9,151 bases of DNA from Methylococcaceae bacterium NSP1-1 (GTDB lineage Bacteria; Pseudomonadota; Gammaproteobacteria; Methylococcales; Methylomonadaceae): the NCBI GenBank assembly GCA_002256465.1, contig NQJG01000146.1:1-9151 (forward strand), in the 5' to 3' direction. The position numbers were made by a program, and so were the translations under genes. Below, in pieces: positions 1-6,399 of this stretch (position 1 is the stretch's first letter; each line of letters opens with the position of its first letter). The notes under the pieces were generated by a model that was given only the letters and a program-made list of their open reading frames with translations, searched no databases and had not been told where the DNA came from.

Positions 1-39
1 GAAGACGGCATAATCGTGTTGCACATATAAAATAGTCAT
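1..39 (-). CDS. 5' end of an unidentified minus-strand gene (cut by window edge)
   Basis: An ATG at 39-37 (minus strand) opens 13 codons to the window edge, reading MTILYVQHDYAVF. A GGAG Shine-Dalgarno-like sequence lies 5 nt upstream of it, which is the main reason to call it. It points the same way as nifA and would start about 130 bp past the nifA stop, with a REP-like hairpin in between. The short N-terminus is too little to identify a family. The opening 'LYV' strand is loosely like the start of Cas1 proteins, but this is only an impression and should not be carried forward as an annotation. Confidence 0.35.
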   Translation of the reverse strand, partial: MTILYVQHDYAVF

Positions 40-100
40 TGCTGCTCCATACTTTGTTAGGGAGTCTCTTATCAAGTTGATCCCATTCATGGTTCGACTG

Positions 101-162
101 TTCGACAAGCTCACAGCTCACAACGAACGGAATCAAAAACCGTTCGTCCTGAGCCTGTCGAA
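101..162. repeat. REP-like imperfect palindrome downstream of nifA
   Basis: The left arm, 101-130, begins TTCGACAAGCTCA and ends ACGAACGG. The right arm, 140-162, is its imperfect reverse complement (CCGTTCGTCCTGAG...TCGAA). The two arms are separated by a 9-nt A-rich loop. The left arm has an extra 7 bp because AGCTCAC is duplicated in tandem at about 109-122. The core resembles the short GTTCG...CGAAC palindromes that are scattered between genes in many proteobacterial genomes. It starts 8 bp past the nifA stop codon, so the RNA hairpin could end or stabilise the nifLA transcript; there is no T-run, so it is not a standard intrinsic terminator. Confidence 0.7.
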
Positions 163-170
163 GGACTTAA

Positions 171-1715
171 TCAGATTTGCTTCATGGTAATATCCAGGGT
201 CAAAATGCGATAAGCGATTTGCCTTGGCGTCATATTCAGCAGGCGAGCGGCTTTGGCTTGTACCCAGCCGCTTTGTTCCAGCGCTGCAATCACGCGTTCA
301 CGGTCATCCATGTTTTCATCATTAAAATCTATTGCAAGTGTCTTTTGGGATTTAAGATTGAGCCCGGCCTGCGCCACCGCATCTTCAAGCCCGGTACTGA
401 CCATGACATCCCTGTCGATGATGCCGTTAGGGCTCATGATTGCCGCCCGTTCCAGGCGGTTTGCCAGTTCGCGGACATTGCCTGGCCAGTCGTGCTTCAT
501 CAATATCCGGATGGCGCTTTCCTTGATTTCCAGAGGGCGCCCACCTTGCTGAGCTGAAATTCTGCCGAGCAGGAATTCCGATAATTCGGGAATATCTTCT
601 GTTCTATCGCATAAAGCCGGCATCTGGATAGGCATTACATTAAGCCGGTAATACAAATCTTCCCTGAATTTGCCTTCGGTAACTTCTTCTTCAAGATTAC
701 GATTGGTTGCTGCAATAATGCGAACATTGACTTTTATCGTATGCGTGCCGCCCACCCGCTCAAATTCACCTTCCTGCAATACGCGCAGCAATTTGGCCTG
801 GAATGATGCAGAAATTTCACCAATTTCATCAAGGAATAAGGTGCCGTTATCGGCTAATTCAAAACGGCCTTTACGTTGGCTGATAGCGCCACTGAATGCC
901 CCTTTTTCATGACCAAACAATTCGGATTCCAATAACGTATCGGGTAGGGCAGCACAATTCAGTTTTAAAAAGGGTCCACTGGCACAACCTGAGTTAAAAT
1001 GAATGGCATTAGCAACGACCTCTTTACCTGTTCCTGATTCGCCTCGAATCAAAACGGTCGTATTCCATTTTGCAACCTGACGGATTAAATCAAACACTTT
1101 TATCATCGGTGGCGAATGTCCGATGATGTTTTCAAAACTGTAGTTCTTGATTAACGCCTGCTTGAGTTGATCCCGTTCGCTTTGCAGGTTACGCTGTTTG
1201 CGTTCGATAACCCGCAACATTTTGACGCTTTGTGCGATCAAGTTGGCAATCATCTCCATAAATCGGGCTCGCTCACCCAGAAAAAGACTGTTATCGGGTT
1301 GGGCAGCCAATACGCCAATGGTGTCGCCTTCTTCTACGTGGATGGGTGAACCGATAAAAGGTAATTCGGGGTCATATAACCCCAGACGCCCCAAAAAACG
1401 CGGTTCTTCAGACACCTTGTCAATGACAATGGTAGTACCCGCATCCAGTATGGCTCCCATCACCCCTTCTCCCGGATTGTATCTGACCGGCTGATCAAGT
1501 TTACCTGCACCATTAGAGTGAACAGCACTGACAACCATGCTGTTATTTTCTATTTCTCTCAGCGTTATCATTCCTGAACGCATACCTGATCTTTTATGGA
1601 GTATCTCAAGAACAGTTTGCAGCTTTGCATGCAAATCATGAGTGCTGTTTAATACCTGACTGATAAGATACAAAGTATCAAGTTCGGCTTCGATGAGTTG
1701 TGTACGCTCAGACAT
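171..1715 (-). CDS. nifA: NifA, sigma54-dependent activator of nitrogen-fixation genes
   Basis: This is a 514-aa bacterial enhancer-binding protein that binds TGT-N10-ACA sites and uses ATP to open sigma54 promoters of nif genes. An N-terminal GAF domain covers about residues 12-170. The AAA+ domain (about 193-430) has Walker A GESGTGKE (225-232), Walker B TLFLDEIG (292-299), the sigma54-contact loop at 272-277 and the arginine region FREDLYYRL (350-358). A Fis-type helix-turn-helix lies at about 473-508 (AARLLNMTPRQIAYR). The sigma54-contact loop reads GAFSGA instead of the usual GAFTGA. The linker (about 430-472) has no cysteine, so the CxxxxC motif of intrinsically oxygen-sensitive NifA proteins is absent; that fits control by NifL. 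The ATG shares one base with the nifL stop (TAATG) and is preceded by AGGGGG, so the two are translationally coupled. Length and domain order are normal for NifA. Confidence 0.97.
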   Translation of the reverse strand: MSERTQLIEAELDTLYLISQVLNSTHDLHAKLQTVLEILHKRSGMRSGMITLREIENNSMVVSAVHSNGAGKLDQPVRYNPGEGVMGAILDAGTTIVIDKVSEEPRFLGRLGLYDPELPFIGSPIHVEEGDTIGVLAAQPDNSLFLGERARFMEMIANLIAQSVKMLRVIERKQRNLQSERDQLKQALIKNYSFENIIGHSPPMIKVFDLIRQVAKWNTTVLIRGESGTGKEVVANAIHFNSGCASGPFLKLNCAALPDTLLESELFGHEKGAFSGAISQRKGRFELADNGTLFLDEIGEISASFQAKLLRVLQEGEFERVGGTHTIKVNVRIIAATNRNLEEEVTEGKFREDLYYRLNVMPIQMPALCDRTEDIPELSEFLLGRISAQQGGRPLEIKESAIRILMKHDWPGNVRELANRLERAAIMSPNGIIDRDVMVSTGLEDAVAQAGLNLKSQKTLAIDFNDENMDDRERVIAALEQSGWVQAKAARLLNMTPRQIAYRILTLDITMKQI

Positions 1716-3337
1716 TACGATAACCCCCTAAACTCCTGTTTGTGCAGAGGGAAACTTATTTTGAACCGGCACCCCTGATCATAGCTTGAATCTATATCAA
1801 TAATTCCCTGATGCTGGTTAACAATCTCCTTTGCCATAACCAGTCCCATACCCGCCTGATTACCTCCCATAGGACGCGTAGTATAAAAAGGTTCAAATAC
1901 TTTTGTGCGTTTTTCAACCGGAATGCCCGGTCCGCTGTCTTCAATGCAGACATAAATCAAATCAGTATCAGCATCCGTTGTGATTTTAAGCCGCTGTTCT
2001 TCACTATCTGATTCACTTACCGCTTCAATGGCATTGTCTATCAATTGCTTAAATAATATGCGCAGGCGATTTTCAGAACCCAGCATAGTGGGCAACTGTG
2101 ATAATGGCTGCCAATGCACGTCTATCCCCTTGCTCAAGATTCGTTGGTCACTGAGTAATAGCACTTCATGCAAGATTTGATTGAGATTAACCGGAATAAC
2201 AGCTCCTTGCAGAATCTCGGGGATGCATTTTTGCATAGTCGTAGTGGCTTCTTCCCCGGATTGCTGAATCTGTTGCAATATCTGTAACAGGCCGGCATTT
2301 TGATCATCCCCCTTATGCTTTAAAATTTGCTCGGCTGCCCTGATTTGGTTCATGGGCATTTGTATTTGGTGCATTGCACCCAATAATGTTTCCCTGATGC
2401 TGCGCACCCGTTCATCCTCAGACATGATGGTTTTTAAGGTCTGGAGATGTAACTCTTCCATCTGTCGGCGTTGCCTGGTGATATCTGTTATTGTCAGGAT
2501 CAGATATTTTTTTGAAGCATTTTCAAAAAAAGCATCCGCATTAACTTCATTTTCTATAAACCAGTTTCCAGCACAAGAAAACCAGCGAGTTTTCCTGCTT
2601 CCTTTGCCTTCTATTCTAAATTCACGGTTATTAAAGCCTTGTTCATTACTTTGTGTTTGCTGCCATAAATGCCCCATCTCATTACGCAACAACTGTAAAA
2701 AAAAGGTTGCAGGCTCGCCTTTATCCAGATCGCTTACCAGGGCTTTATACATGTGATTATCCAAAATTACCCGATCCTGGTCATCAATGACCACCATGGC
2801 AATGGGTGATGAATTAATAACTGATTCAATCAATAATTTTTGATTAATGATTTTTTTCTCAGATTCATAGGACTGGGTAATATCTCTGTGCATCCCTATG
2901 AAATAAGTAATCGTTCCTCGCTCATTTAACATGGGCGCAATCGTCAAATCAGCGAGATAGCGATGGCCGGATTTATGTCGATTACATAACGTCCCGCGCC
3001 ATGTCTTCTTGCTGCTGATGGTATGCCACAAGTCGTAATAAATGTGGCGAGGTGTCGATTTGTCGGACAATTTTGATTCGTTTTCCCCCAGAATATCAGT
3101 CGATTGATACCCGGTGACTTTGGAAAACGCTTCATTAACATAAAGTATATTGGCTTTTTTATCGGTAATCGAAATGGCCATCGGTGCCTGTTCAACCGCT
3201 TCTACAAATAAGCTGTATGGCATCCTGTCATCGTTGCCATTCAGAGTTCCATCCCCGAGAAAATTGGGTGCAAGCTCATCAATGACGCTTTCCATGTTGG
3301 TATGCATCCGTAAATATTGCAATGATGTTTTTTTCAT
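1715..3337 (-). CDS. nifL: NifL, redox- and nitrogen-responsive anti-activator of NifA
   Basis: This 540-aa protein binds NifA and blocks it under oxygen or fixed nitrogen; in the family the first PAS domain carries FAD and GlnK binding conveys nitrogen status. PAS1 lies at about residues 42-155 and has the NifL-typical stretch AVEQAPMAISITD (47-59) followed by LYVNEAF and ending GMHRDIT (148-154). PAS2 lies at about 165-285. A histidine-kinase-like region follows, with a candidate phospho-histidine position H323 (AMHQIQMP). The GHKL ATPase domain (about 380-532) has the N box QLIDNAIEA (431-439), G1 DSGPGIP (467-473), F box FEPFYTT (481-487) and G2 box GGNQAGMGL (491-499). NifL is not known to autophosphorylate; the ATPase-like domain binds ADP. 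No Shine-Dalgarno sequence is visible before the ATG at 3337; M11 and M39 are alternative starts, and both leave PAS1 intact. It is first in the nifLA operon, behind a sigma54-type element at 3380-3395. Confidence 0.95.
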   Translation of the reverse strand: MKKTSLQYLRMHTNMESVIDELAPNFLGDGTLNGNDDRMPYSLFVEAVEQAPMAISITDKKANILYVNEAFSKVTGYQSTDILGENESKLSDKSTPRHIYYDLWHTISSKKTWRGTLCNRHKSGHRYLADLTIAPMLNERGTITYFIGMHRDITQSYESEKKIINQKLLIESVINSSPIAMVVIDDQDRVILDNHMYKALVSDLDKGEPATFFLQLLRNEMGHLWQQTQSNEQGFNNREFRIEGKGSRKTRWFSCAGNWFIENEVNADAFFENASKKYLILTITDITRQRRQMEELHLQTLKTIMSEDERVRSIRETLLGAMHQIQMPMNQIRAAEQILKHKGDDQNAGLLQILQQIQQSGEEATTTMQKCIPEILQGAVIPVNLNQILHEVLLLSDQRILSKGIDVHWQPLSQLPTMLGSENRLRILFKQLIDNAIEAVSESDSEEQRLKITTDADTDLIYVCIEDSGPGIPVEKRTKVFEPFYTTRPMGGNQAGMGLVMAKEIVNQHQGIIDIDSSYDQGCRFKISFPLHKQEFRGLS

Positions 3338-3379
3338 AGATTATGACCCGGGTCTTGAAATGGACTTTAAAATACAATA

Positions 3380-3395
3380 AGCAAATATTATGCCC
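3380..3395 (-). promoter_or_regulatory. Sigma54 (-24/-12) promoter for nifLA
   Basis: Read on the minus strand, the site is GGGCATAATATTTGCT. It has GG and GC dinucleotides exactly 10 bp apart and matches the TGGCAC-N5-TTGCW consensus except at the first and sixth positions. The predicted start of transcription is near 3369, about 32 nt before the nifL ATG. The two NifA sites at 3496-3511 and 3536-3551 lie about 134 and 174 bp upstream of that start, a usual distance for an enhancer. This suggests NifA (or NtrC) activates nifLA. Confidence 0.6.
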
Positions 3396-3495
3396 ATTTC
3401 TATACTTATGTTTTGCGCAGACTCCATCATTCTGGTCACAAACCTTGCCAGTCAAACGAATTCATGAAGTAGTAGAGTTCATAAACGTCCATTTT

Positions 3496-3511
3496 TGTAA
3501 GGTTTACGACA
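3496..3511. promoter_or_regulatory. NifA upstream activator sequence 1
   Basis: This is a perfect TGT-N10-ACA (TGTAAGGTTTACGACA), the established binding site of NifA. Its centre lies about 117 bp upstream of the first predicted rnfA transcription start and about 134 bp upstream of the predicted nifL start, so it could serve both promoters. Confidence 0.7.
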
Positions 3512-3535
3512 CAATCATTTTTACCGGCGCGAGTA

Positions 3536-3551
3536 TGTATTACTTACAACA
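3536..3551. promoter_or_regulatory. NifA upstream activator sequence 2
   Basis: This is a second perfect TGT-N10-ACA (TGTATTACTTACAACA). It starts exactly 40 bp after the first site, close to four helical turns, so two NifA oligomers would sit on the same face of the DNA. It is about 77 bp from the nearer predicted rnfA transcription start. Confidence 0.7.
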
Positions 3552-3594
3552 GTTTTCATGCACTGATTTTGTCAGTTTTTGCATAGCACTCGTC

Positions 3595-3610
3595 CGGCAA
3601 TCTTGCTGCA
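3595..3610 (+). promoter_or_regulatory. Candidate sigma54 promoter for rnfA (upstream element)
   Basis: The site CGGCAATCTTGCTGCA has GG-N10-GC spacing with GGCA and TGCA matching the -24 and -12 boxes. It predicts a transcription start near 3621, about 19 nt before the rnfA ATG, so it is compatible with the annotated gene start. A second, slightly better match lies at 3629-3644. Confidence 0.45.
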
Positions 3611-3628
3611 TCTGCATATTTATCAAAT

Positions 3629-3644
3629 TGGCATAATTTATGCT
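3629..3644 (+). promoter_or_regulatory. Alternative sigma54 element overlapping the rnfA start codon
   Basis: TGGCATAATTTATGCT has exact GG-N10-GC spacing. Over its GGCATAAT...GCTT core it differs at only two positions from the nifL-facing promoter at 3380-3395. It would start transcription near 3655, inside the rnfA reading frame, so it either is not used or implies that the rnfA start is misplaced. Confidence 0.35.
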
Positions 3645-4221
3645 TCAACAAACTACAAACATAGGCACGGCTCTGGTCAATAACGTAGTTCTGGTGAAAT
3701 TTTTGGGGCTATGCCCGTTCATGGGCGTGTCAAAGAAACTGGATTCGGCTCTAAGCATGGGTTTGGCAACCACTTTCGTGCTGACTCTGGCGGCAATGAC
3801 TAGCTGGATACTGGAGCATTTTATTCTCGCGCCTTTCAATATCCAGTTTTTACGTATTCTCGCCTTTATTCTGGTGATTGCCGCTGTGGTGCAGTTCACC
3901 GAAATGGTCGTGCATAAAACCAGTCCGGTACTGTATCAAATACTGGGTATTTTCTTACCACTGATTACGACCAATTGCGCAGTACTGGGAGTGGCATTAT
4001 TGAACGTACAGGAAAAATACGGTTTTATGCAAAGTATGATATTCGGGTTTGGTTCAGCAGTGGGTTTTACGCTAGTGATGGTGCTTTTTGCGGGGTTGCG
4101 GGAGCGTTTGGCGTTGATGGCAGTCCCTGCGTTATTTGCCGGAACACCGATTGCATTTATCACTGCGGGTATTTTATCGCTGGCATTTATGGGTTTCGCT
4201 GGTCTAAATACTAAAGTGTGA
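3640..4221 (+). CDS. rnfA: RnfA, membrane subunit of the Rnf electron-transfer complex
   Basis: This 193-aa integral membrane protein pairs with RnfE in the core of the ion-translocating NADH:ferredoxin oxidoreductase. Six membrane segments are visible, at about residues 8-25, 37-57, 70-88, 100-120, 131-151 and 169-187. C25 in [13 protein letters not shown] and C113 in [13 protein letters not shown] are the conserved half-membrane cysteines that, with the pair in RnfE, hold the membrane-embedded [2Fe-2S] cluster in recent Rnf/Nqr structures. The family block EMVVHKTSP (88-96) is intact. The ATG at 3640 is forced: an in-frame TAA lies at 3634-3636 and no other start precedes the conserved IGTALVNN. 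There is no Shine-Dalgarno sequence, and the first seven residues (MLQQTTN) are polar where relatives have a hydrophobic start. It is the first gene of the rnf operon; rnfB follows after 13 bp. Confidence 0.95.
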   Translation: MLQQTTNIGTALVNNVVLVKFLGLCPFMGVSKKLDSALSMGLATTFVLTLAAMTSWILEHFILAPFNIQFLRILAFILVIAAVVQFTEMVVHKTSPVLYQILGIFLPLITTNCAVLGVALLNVQEKYGFMQSMIFGFGSAVGFTLVMVLFAGLRERLALMAVPALFAGTPIAFITAGILSLAFMGFAGLNTKV

Positions 4222-4234
4222 CAGGAAAGCAGCC

Positions 4235-4789
4235 ATGTATGTTTTATCCGCGATTGTAAGTTTAACCTTGTTAGGGCTGGTTTTAGGCTTTTTGCTGGGT
4301 ATAGCCGGAAAATACTTAAAAGTTGAAAGCAGTCCGATTGTCGATGAACTGGAGTCCTTGTTACCCGGTTCACAATGCGGCCAATGCGGTTTTCCCGGTT
4401 GCAGGCCAGCCGCAGAAGCCTTGGCAGAGGGTAACGCGCCCGCTACGATATGTCCGCCCGGCGGTAGTGCACTGGCGGAACAAATCGCCGCTTTATTGGG
4501 ATTGGATCTGGATTTAAGTGACGTAAAAGAACCTGAATTACTGGTTGCCAGAGTCAGTGAAGCCACTTGCACCGGCTGCACCCGCTGTTTTAAAGTCTGT
4601 CCCACCGATGCAATAGTCGGCGCACCCAAACAAATTCATGCAGTGGTTGCCGATGCCTGCATAGGCTGTAAAAAATGTGTCGATGTTTGCCCCACCGAAT
4701 GCCTGCAAATGCACCCGATTGAAGTCACCTTACGTAACTGGCGATGGACTAAGCCTACTTTACCAGAAACGAGTAACGCCGTATGTTAA
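4235..4789 (+). CDS. rnfB: RnfB, iron-sulfur ferredoxin-type subunit
   Basis: RnfB is a 184-aa protein that passes electrons between the membrane part of Rnf and soluble ferredoxin. A hydrophobic anchor covers residues 3-25. It is followed by the RnfB-type Fe-S motif, C48, C51, C56 and C73 (CGQCGFPGC then ICPPGG), and a 2[4Fe-4S] ferredoxin domain with C112/C115/C118/C122 and C142/C145/C148/C152. All cluster ligands are present. An AGGAAAG Shine-Dalgarno-like sequence at about 4222-4228 supports the ATG at 4235. The stop lies inside the rnfC start (7-nt overlap, 4783-4789), so translation of rnfC is probably coupled. Confidence 0.96.
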   Translation: MYVLSAIVSLTLLGLVLGFLLGIAGKYLKVESSPIVDELESLLPGSQCGQCGFPGCRPAAEALAEGNAPATICPPGGSALAEQIAALLGLDLDLSDVKEPELLVARVSEATCTGCTRCFKVCPTDAIVGAPKQIHAVVADACIGCKKCVDVCPTECLQMHPIEVTLRNWRWTKPTLPETSNAVC

Positions 4790-6399
4790 GTTTTTTCTCA
4801 AAACCGCGTATTCGGGGCGGTGTCCATGCGGAAGAGCATAAAGCCGTAACCGCTACACAAGCCATAGTCAACAGCTTCCCTTTACCGGAAAAACTGTATA
4901 TCCCCCTGCAACAACACGTGGGTAAGCCCGCTGAACCGCTGATCAGAGTCGGCGATAAAGTGCTAAAAGGCCAGTTGTTGGCTTACAGCCAAGGCATGAT
5001 TTCTGCGCCAGTGCATGCGCCCAGTTCGGGCATTATTCTCGATGTCAACGATTATCCGGCGCCACACCCGTCCGCTCTCCCAATTCGAATGATTGTGCTG
5101 GAAACGGATGGTAAGGACGAATGGCTAGTAGCACCTCAGATTGGCGACCCTTTCCAGTTGACTCCTGAAGATATTAGTTTGCGGGTCGGTGCCGCGGGCA
5201 TCGTCGGCCTGGGTGGTGCCACATTTCCTACTGCGGTCAAGCTCAATATGGGACGGGAAAACCATATTGATACGCTAATAATTAACGGGTCGGAATGCGA
5301 ACCTTATTTAAGCTGTGATGACAGATTGATGCAGGAACGCGCCGAGCAGATTATCGACGGCGTACGTTTGATGTTGCATGGCATGACAAATTCGCAGGGA
5401 GCGAATTTGCATTCACCCGAAGGGGGCCGGGCAGGACAGCCCGGCATGACAAATTCGCCGGGAGCGAATTTGCATTTACCCGAAGGGGGCCGGGCAGGAC
5501 AGCCCGGCATAAAAACCACAAACGCTGTGATTGCTATTGAAGACAACAAACTGCAAGCTTATCTTGCCATGCAAGCAGCTGCCTCACCTTTTTCGAATAT
5601 TAAAGTGATACAAATTCCTACTCGCTACCCGATGGGCTGGGACAGGCAATTGATTCGTTATGTGACGGGCAAGGAAGTTCCGGTAGGTTGCCGCTCATCA
5701 GAAATCGGTGTGACCATTCATAATGTCGGCACCGCATACGCTACCCATAAAGCCATTCGCCACGGACAGCCTCTGGTTAGCCGTGTTATCACCGTATCAG
5801 GTGGCGCAGTGGCTCGTCCCATGAATGTTGAAGTACCCTTGGGAACATTAATCTCTGAGCTGTTCAAATTTTGTCAGGTTAATTCAGACCAAATTGCGCG
5901 CATCGTCATGGGCGGCCCGATGATGGGCGAGTCCCTGCCGCACACGGGTTTGCCCACGGTCAAAGCTACCAGCGGCATACTGGCATTAACCGCAAGCGAA
6001 TTGAAAAGCACTGATGAACAACCCTGTATCCGTTGCGCCAGTTGTGTCAGTGTGTGCCCGGCTGGCTTACGGCCCCTGGATATGGCGAACAATATCCGTA
6101 TCAATCAACTGGATGTTGCTGTTGATATAGGGTTAAAAGACTGTATCAGCTGCGGTTGCTGCTCCTATATCTGCCCCTCTAATATTCCCCTGGTACAGTA
6201 TTTCAAATATGCCTCGGGTGAAGTCGCGGCCAGACAGCAAGCCCAACACAAGTCCGAACAGACCAAACGTTTGATTGATGCGCGCAATGCCCGCATGGAA
6301 CGTATAGCGCAGCAACAACTTGAAGAAGAGCAAGCCCGAATCGCGGCAAAGGCCGAGCGGGAACGTCTAAAAGCCGCCGAACAGGAGGCCTTGGTATGA
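4783..6399 (+). CDS. rnfC: RnfC, NADH-oxidising FMN/Fe-S subunit, with an in-frame repeat insertion
   Basis: RnfC is the peripheral subunit that takes electrons from NADH through FMN. The N-terminal domain covers about residues 10-115 (GGVHAEEHK, APSSGIILDV). The NADH/FMN-binding domain follows, with AGIVGLGGATFPTAVKL (about 138-154) and INGSECEPYLSCDDRLM (about 167-183). A beta-grasp segment begins near 335, and two [4Fe-4S] motifs lie at C415/C418/C421/C425 and C454/C457/C460/C464. The C-terminal 60 residues are charged and probably helical. Residues 200-241 are two copies of a 21-aa repeat with no counterpart in the family; removing them rejoins LMLHG to IKTTNAVIAIEDNK in frame and gives 496 aa, a normal length. 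It overlaps rnfB by 7 nt and rnfD by 4 nt (ATGA). Confidence 0.95.
   Translation: MLSFFSKPRIRGGVHAEEHKAVTATQAIVNSFPLPEKLYIPLQQHVGKPAEPLIRVGDKVLKGQLLAYSQGMISAPVHAPSSGIILDVNDYPAPHPSALPIRMIVLETDGKDEWLVAPQIGDPFQLTPEDISLRVGAAGIVGLGGATFPTAVKLNMGRENHIDTLIINGSECEPYLSCDDRLMQERAEQIIDGVRLMLHGMTNSQGANLHSPEGGRAGQPGMTNSPGANLHLPEGGRAGQPGIKTTNAVIAIEDNKLQAYLAMQAAASPFSNIKVIQIPTRYPMGWDRQLIRYVTGKEVPVGCRSSEIGVTIHNVGTAYATHKAIRHGQPLVSRVITVSGGAVARPMNVEVPLGTLISELFKFCQVNSDQIARIVMGGPMMGESLPHTGLPTVKATSGILALTASELKSTDEQPCIRCASCVSVCPAGLRPLDMANNIRINQLDVAVDIGLKDCISCGCCSYICPSNIPLVQYFKYASGEVAARQQAQHKSEQTKRLIDARNARMERIAQQQLEEEQARIAAKAERERLKAAEQEALV
5380..5510. repeat. Two tandem 63-bp palindromic repeat units inserted in rnfC
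   Basis: Unit 1 is 5380-5442 and unit 2 is 5443-5505, followed by a 5-bp partial (GGCAT, 5506-5510). The units differ at 2 of 63 positions. Each contains two perfect inverted repeats: CAAATTCGC...GCGAATTTG (9-bp arms, 5-nt loop) and GCCGGGC-AGGACA-GCCCGGC (7-bp arms). GGCAT occurs at both ends and between the units, so it is either the unit boundary or a 5-bp target duplication. The length, 126 bp, keeps the reading frame, and neither unit has a stop in the rnfC frame. No transposase is encoded; it looks like a small non-autonomous palindromic element. Confidence 0.85.

Noticed and set aside
3345..3354. GACCCGGGTC, a 10-bp perfect palindrome just before nifL
   Set aside because: Too short to separate from chance, and it matches no regulator site I can name.
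3433..3449. TGGTCACAAACCTTGCC as a sigma54 promoter facing rnfA
   Set aside because: GG and GC are 11 bp apart instead of 10, and the site lies upstream of both NifA sites, more than 190 bp from rnfA.
3562..3580. ACTGA-TTTTG-TCAGT followed by T5 as an intrinsic terminator
   Set aside because: A 5-bp AT-rich stem is too weak, and there is no gene upstream on the plus strand to terminate.
3343..3636. Open frame of 97 codons across the nifL-rnfA gap
   Set aside because: The protein is of odd composition with no recognisable domain, and the region is filled by NifA and sigma54 sites.
5380..5510. The rnfC repeats as a CRISPR array
   Set aside because: Only two units, directly adjacent with no spacers, and they are translated in frame.
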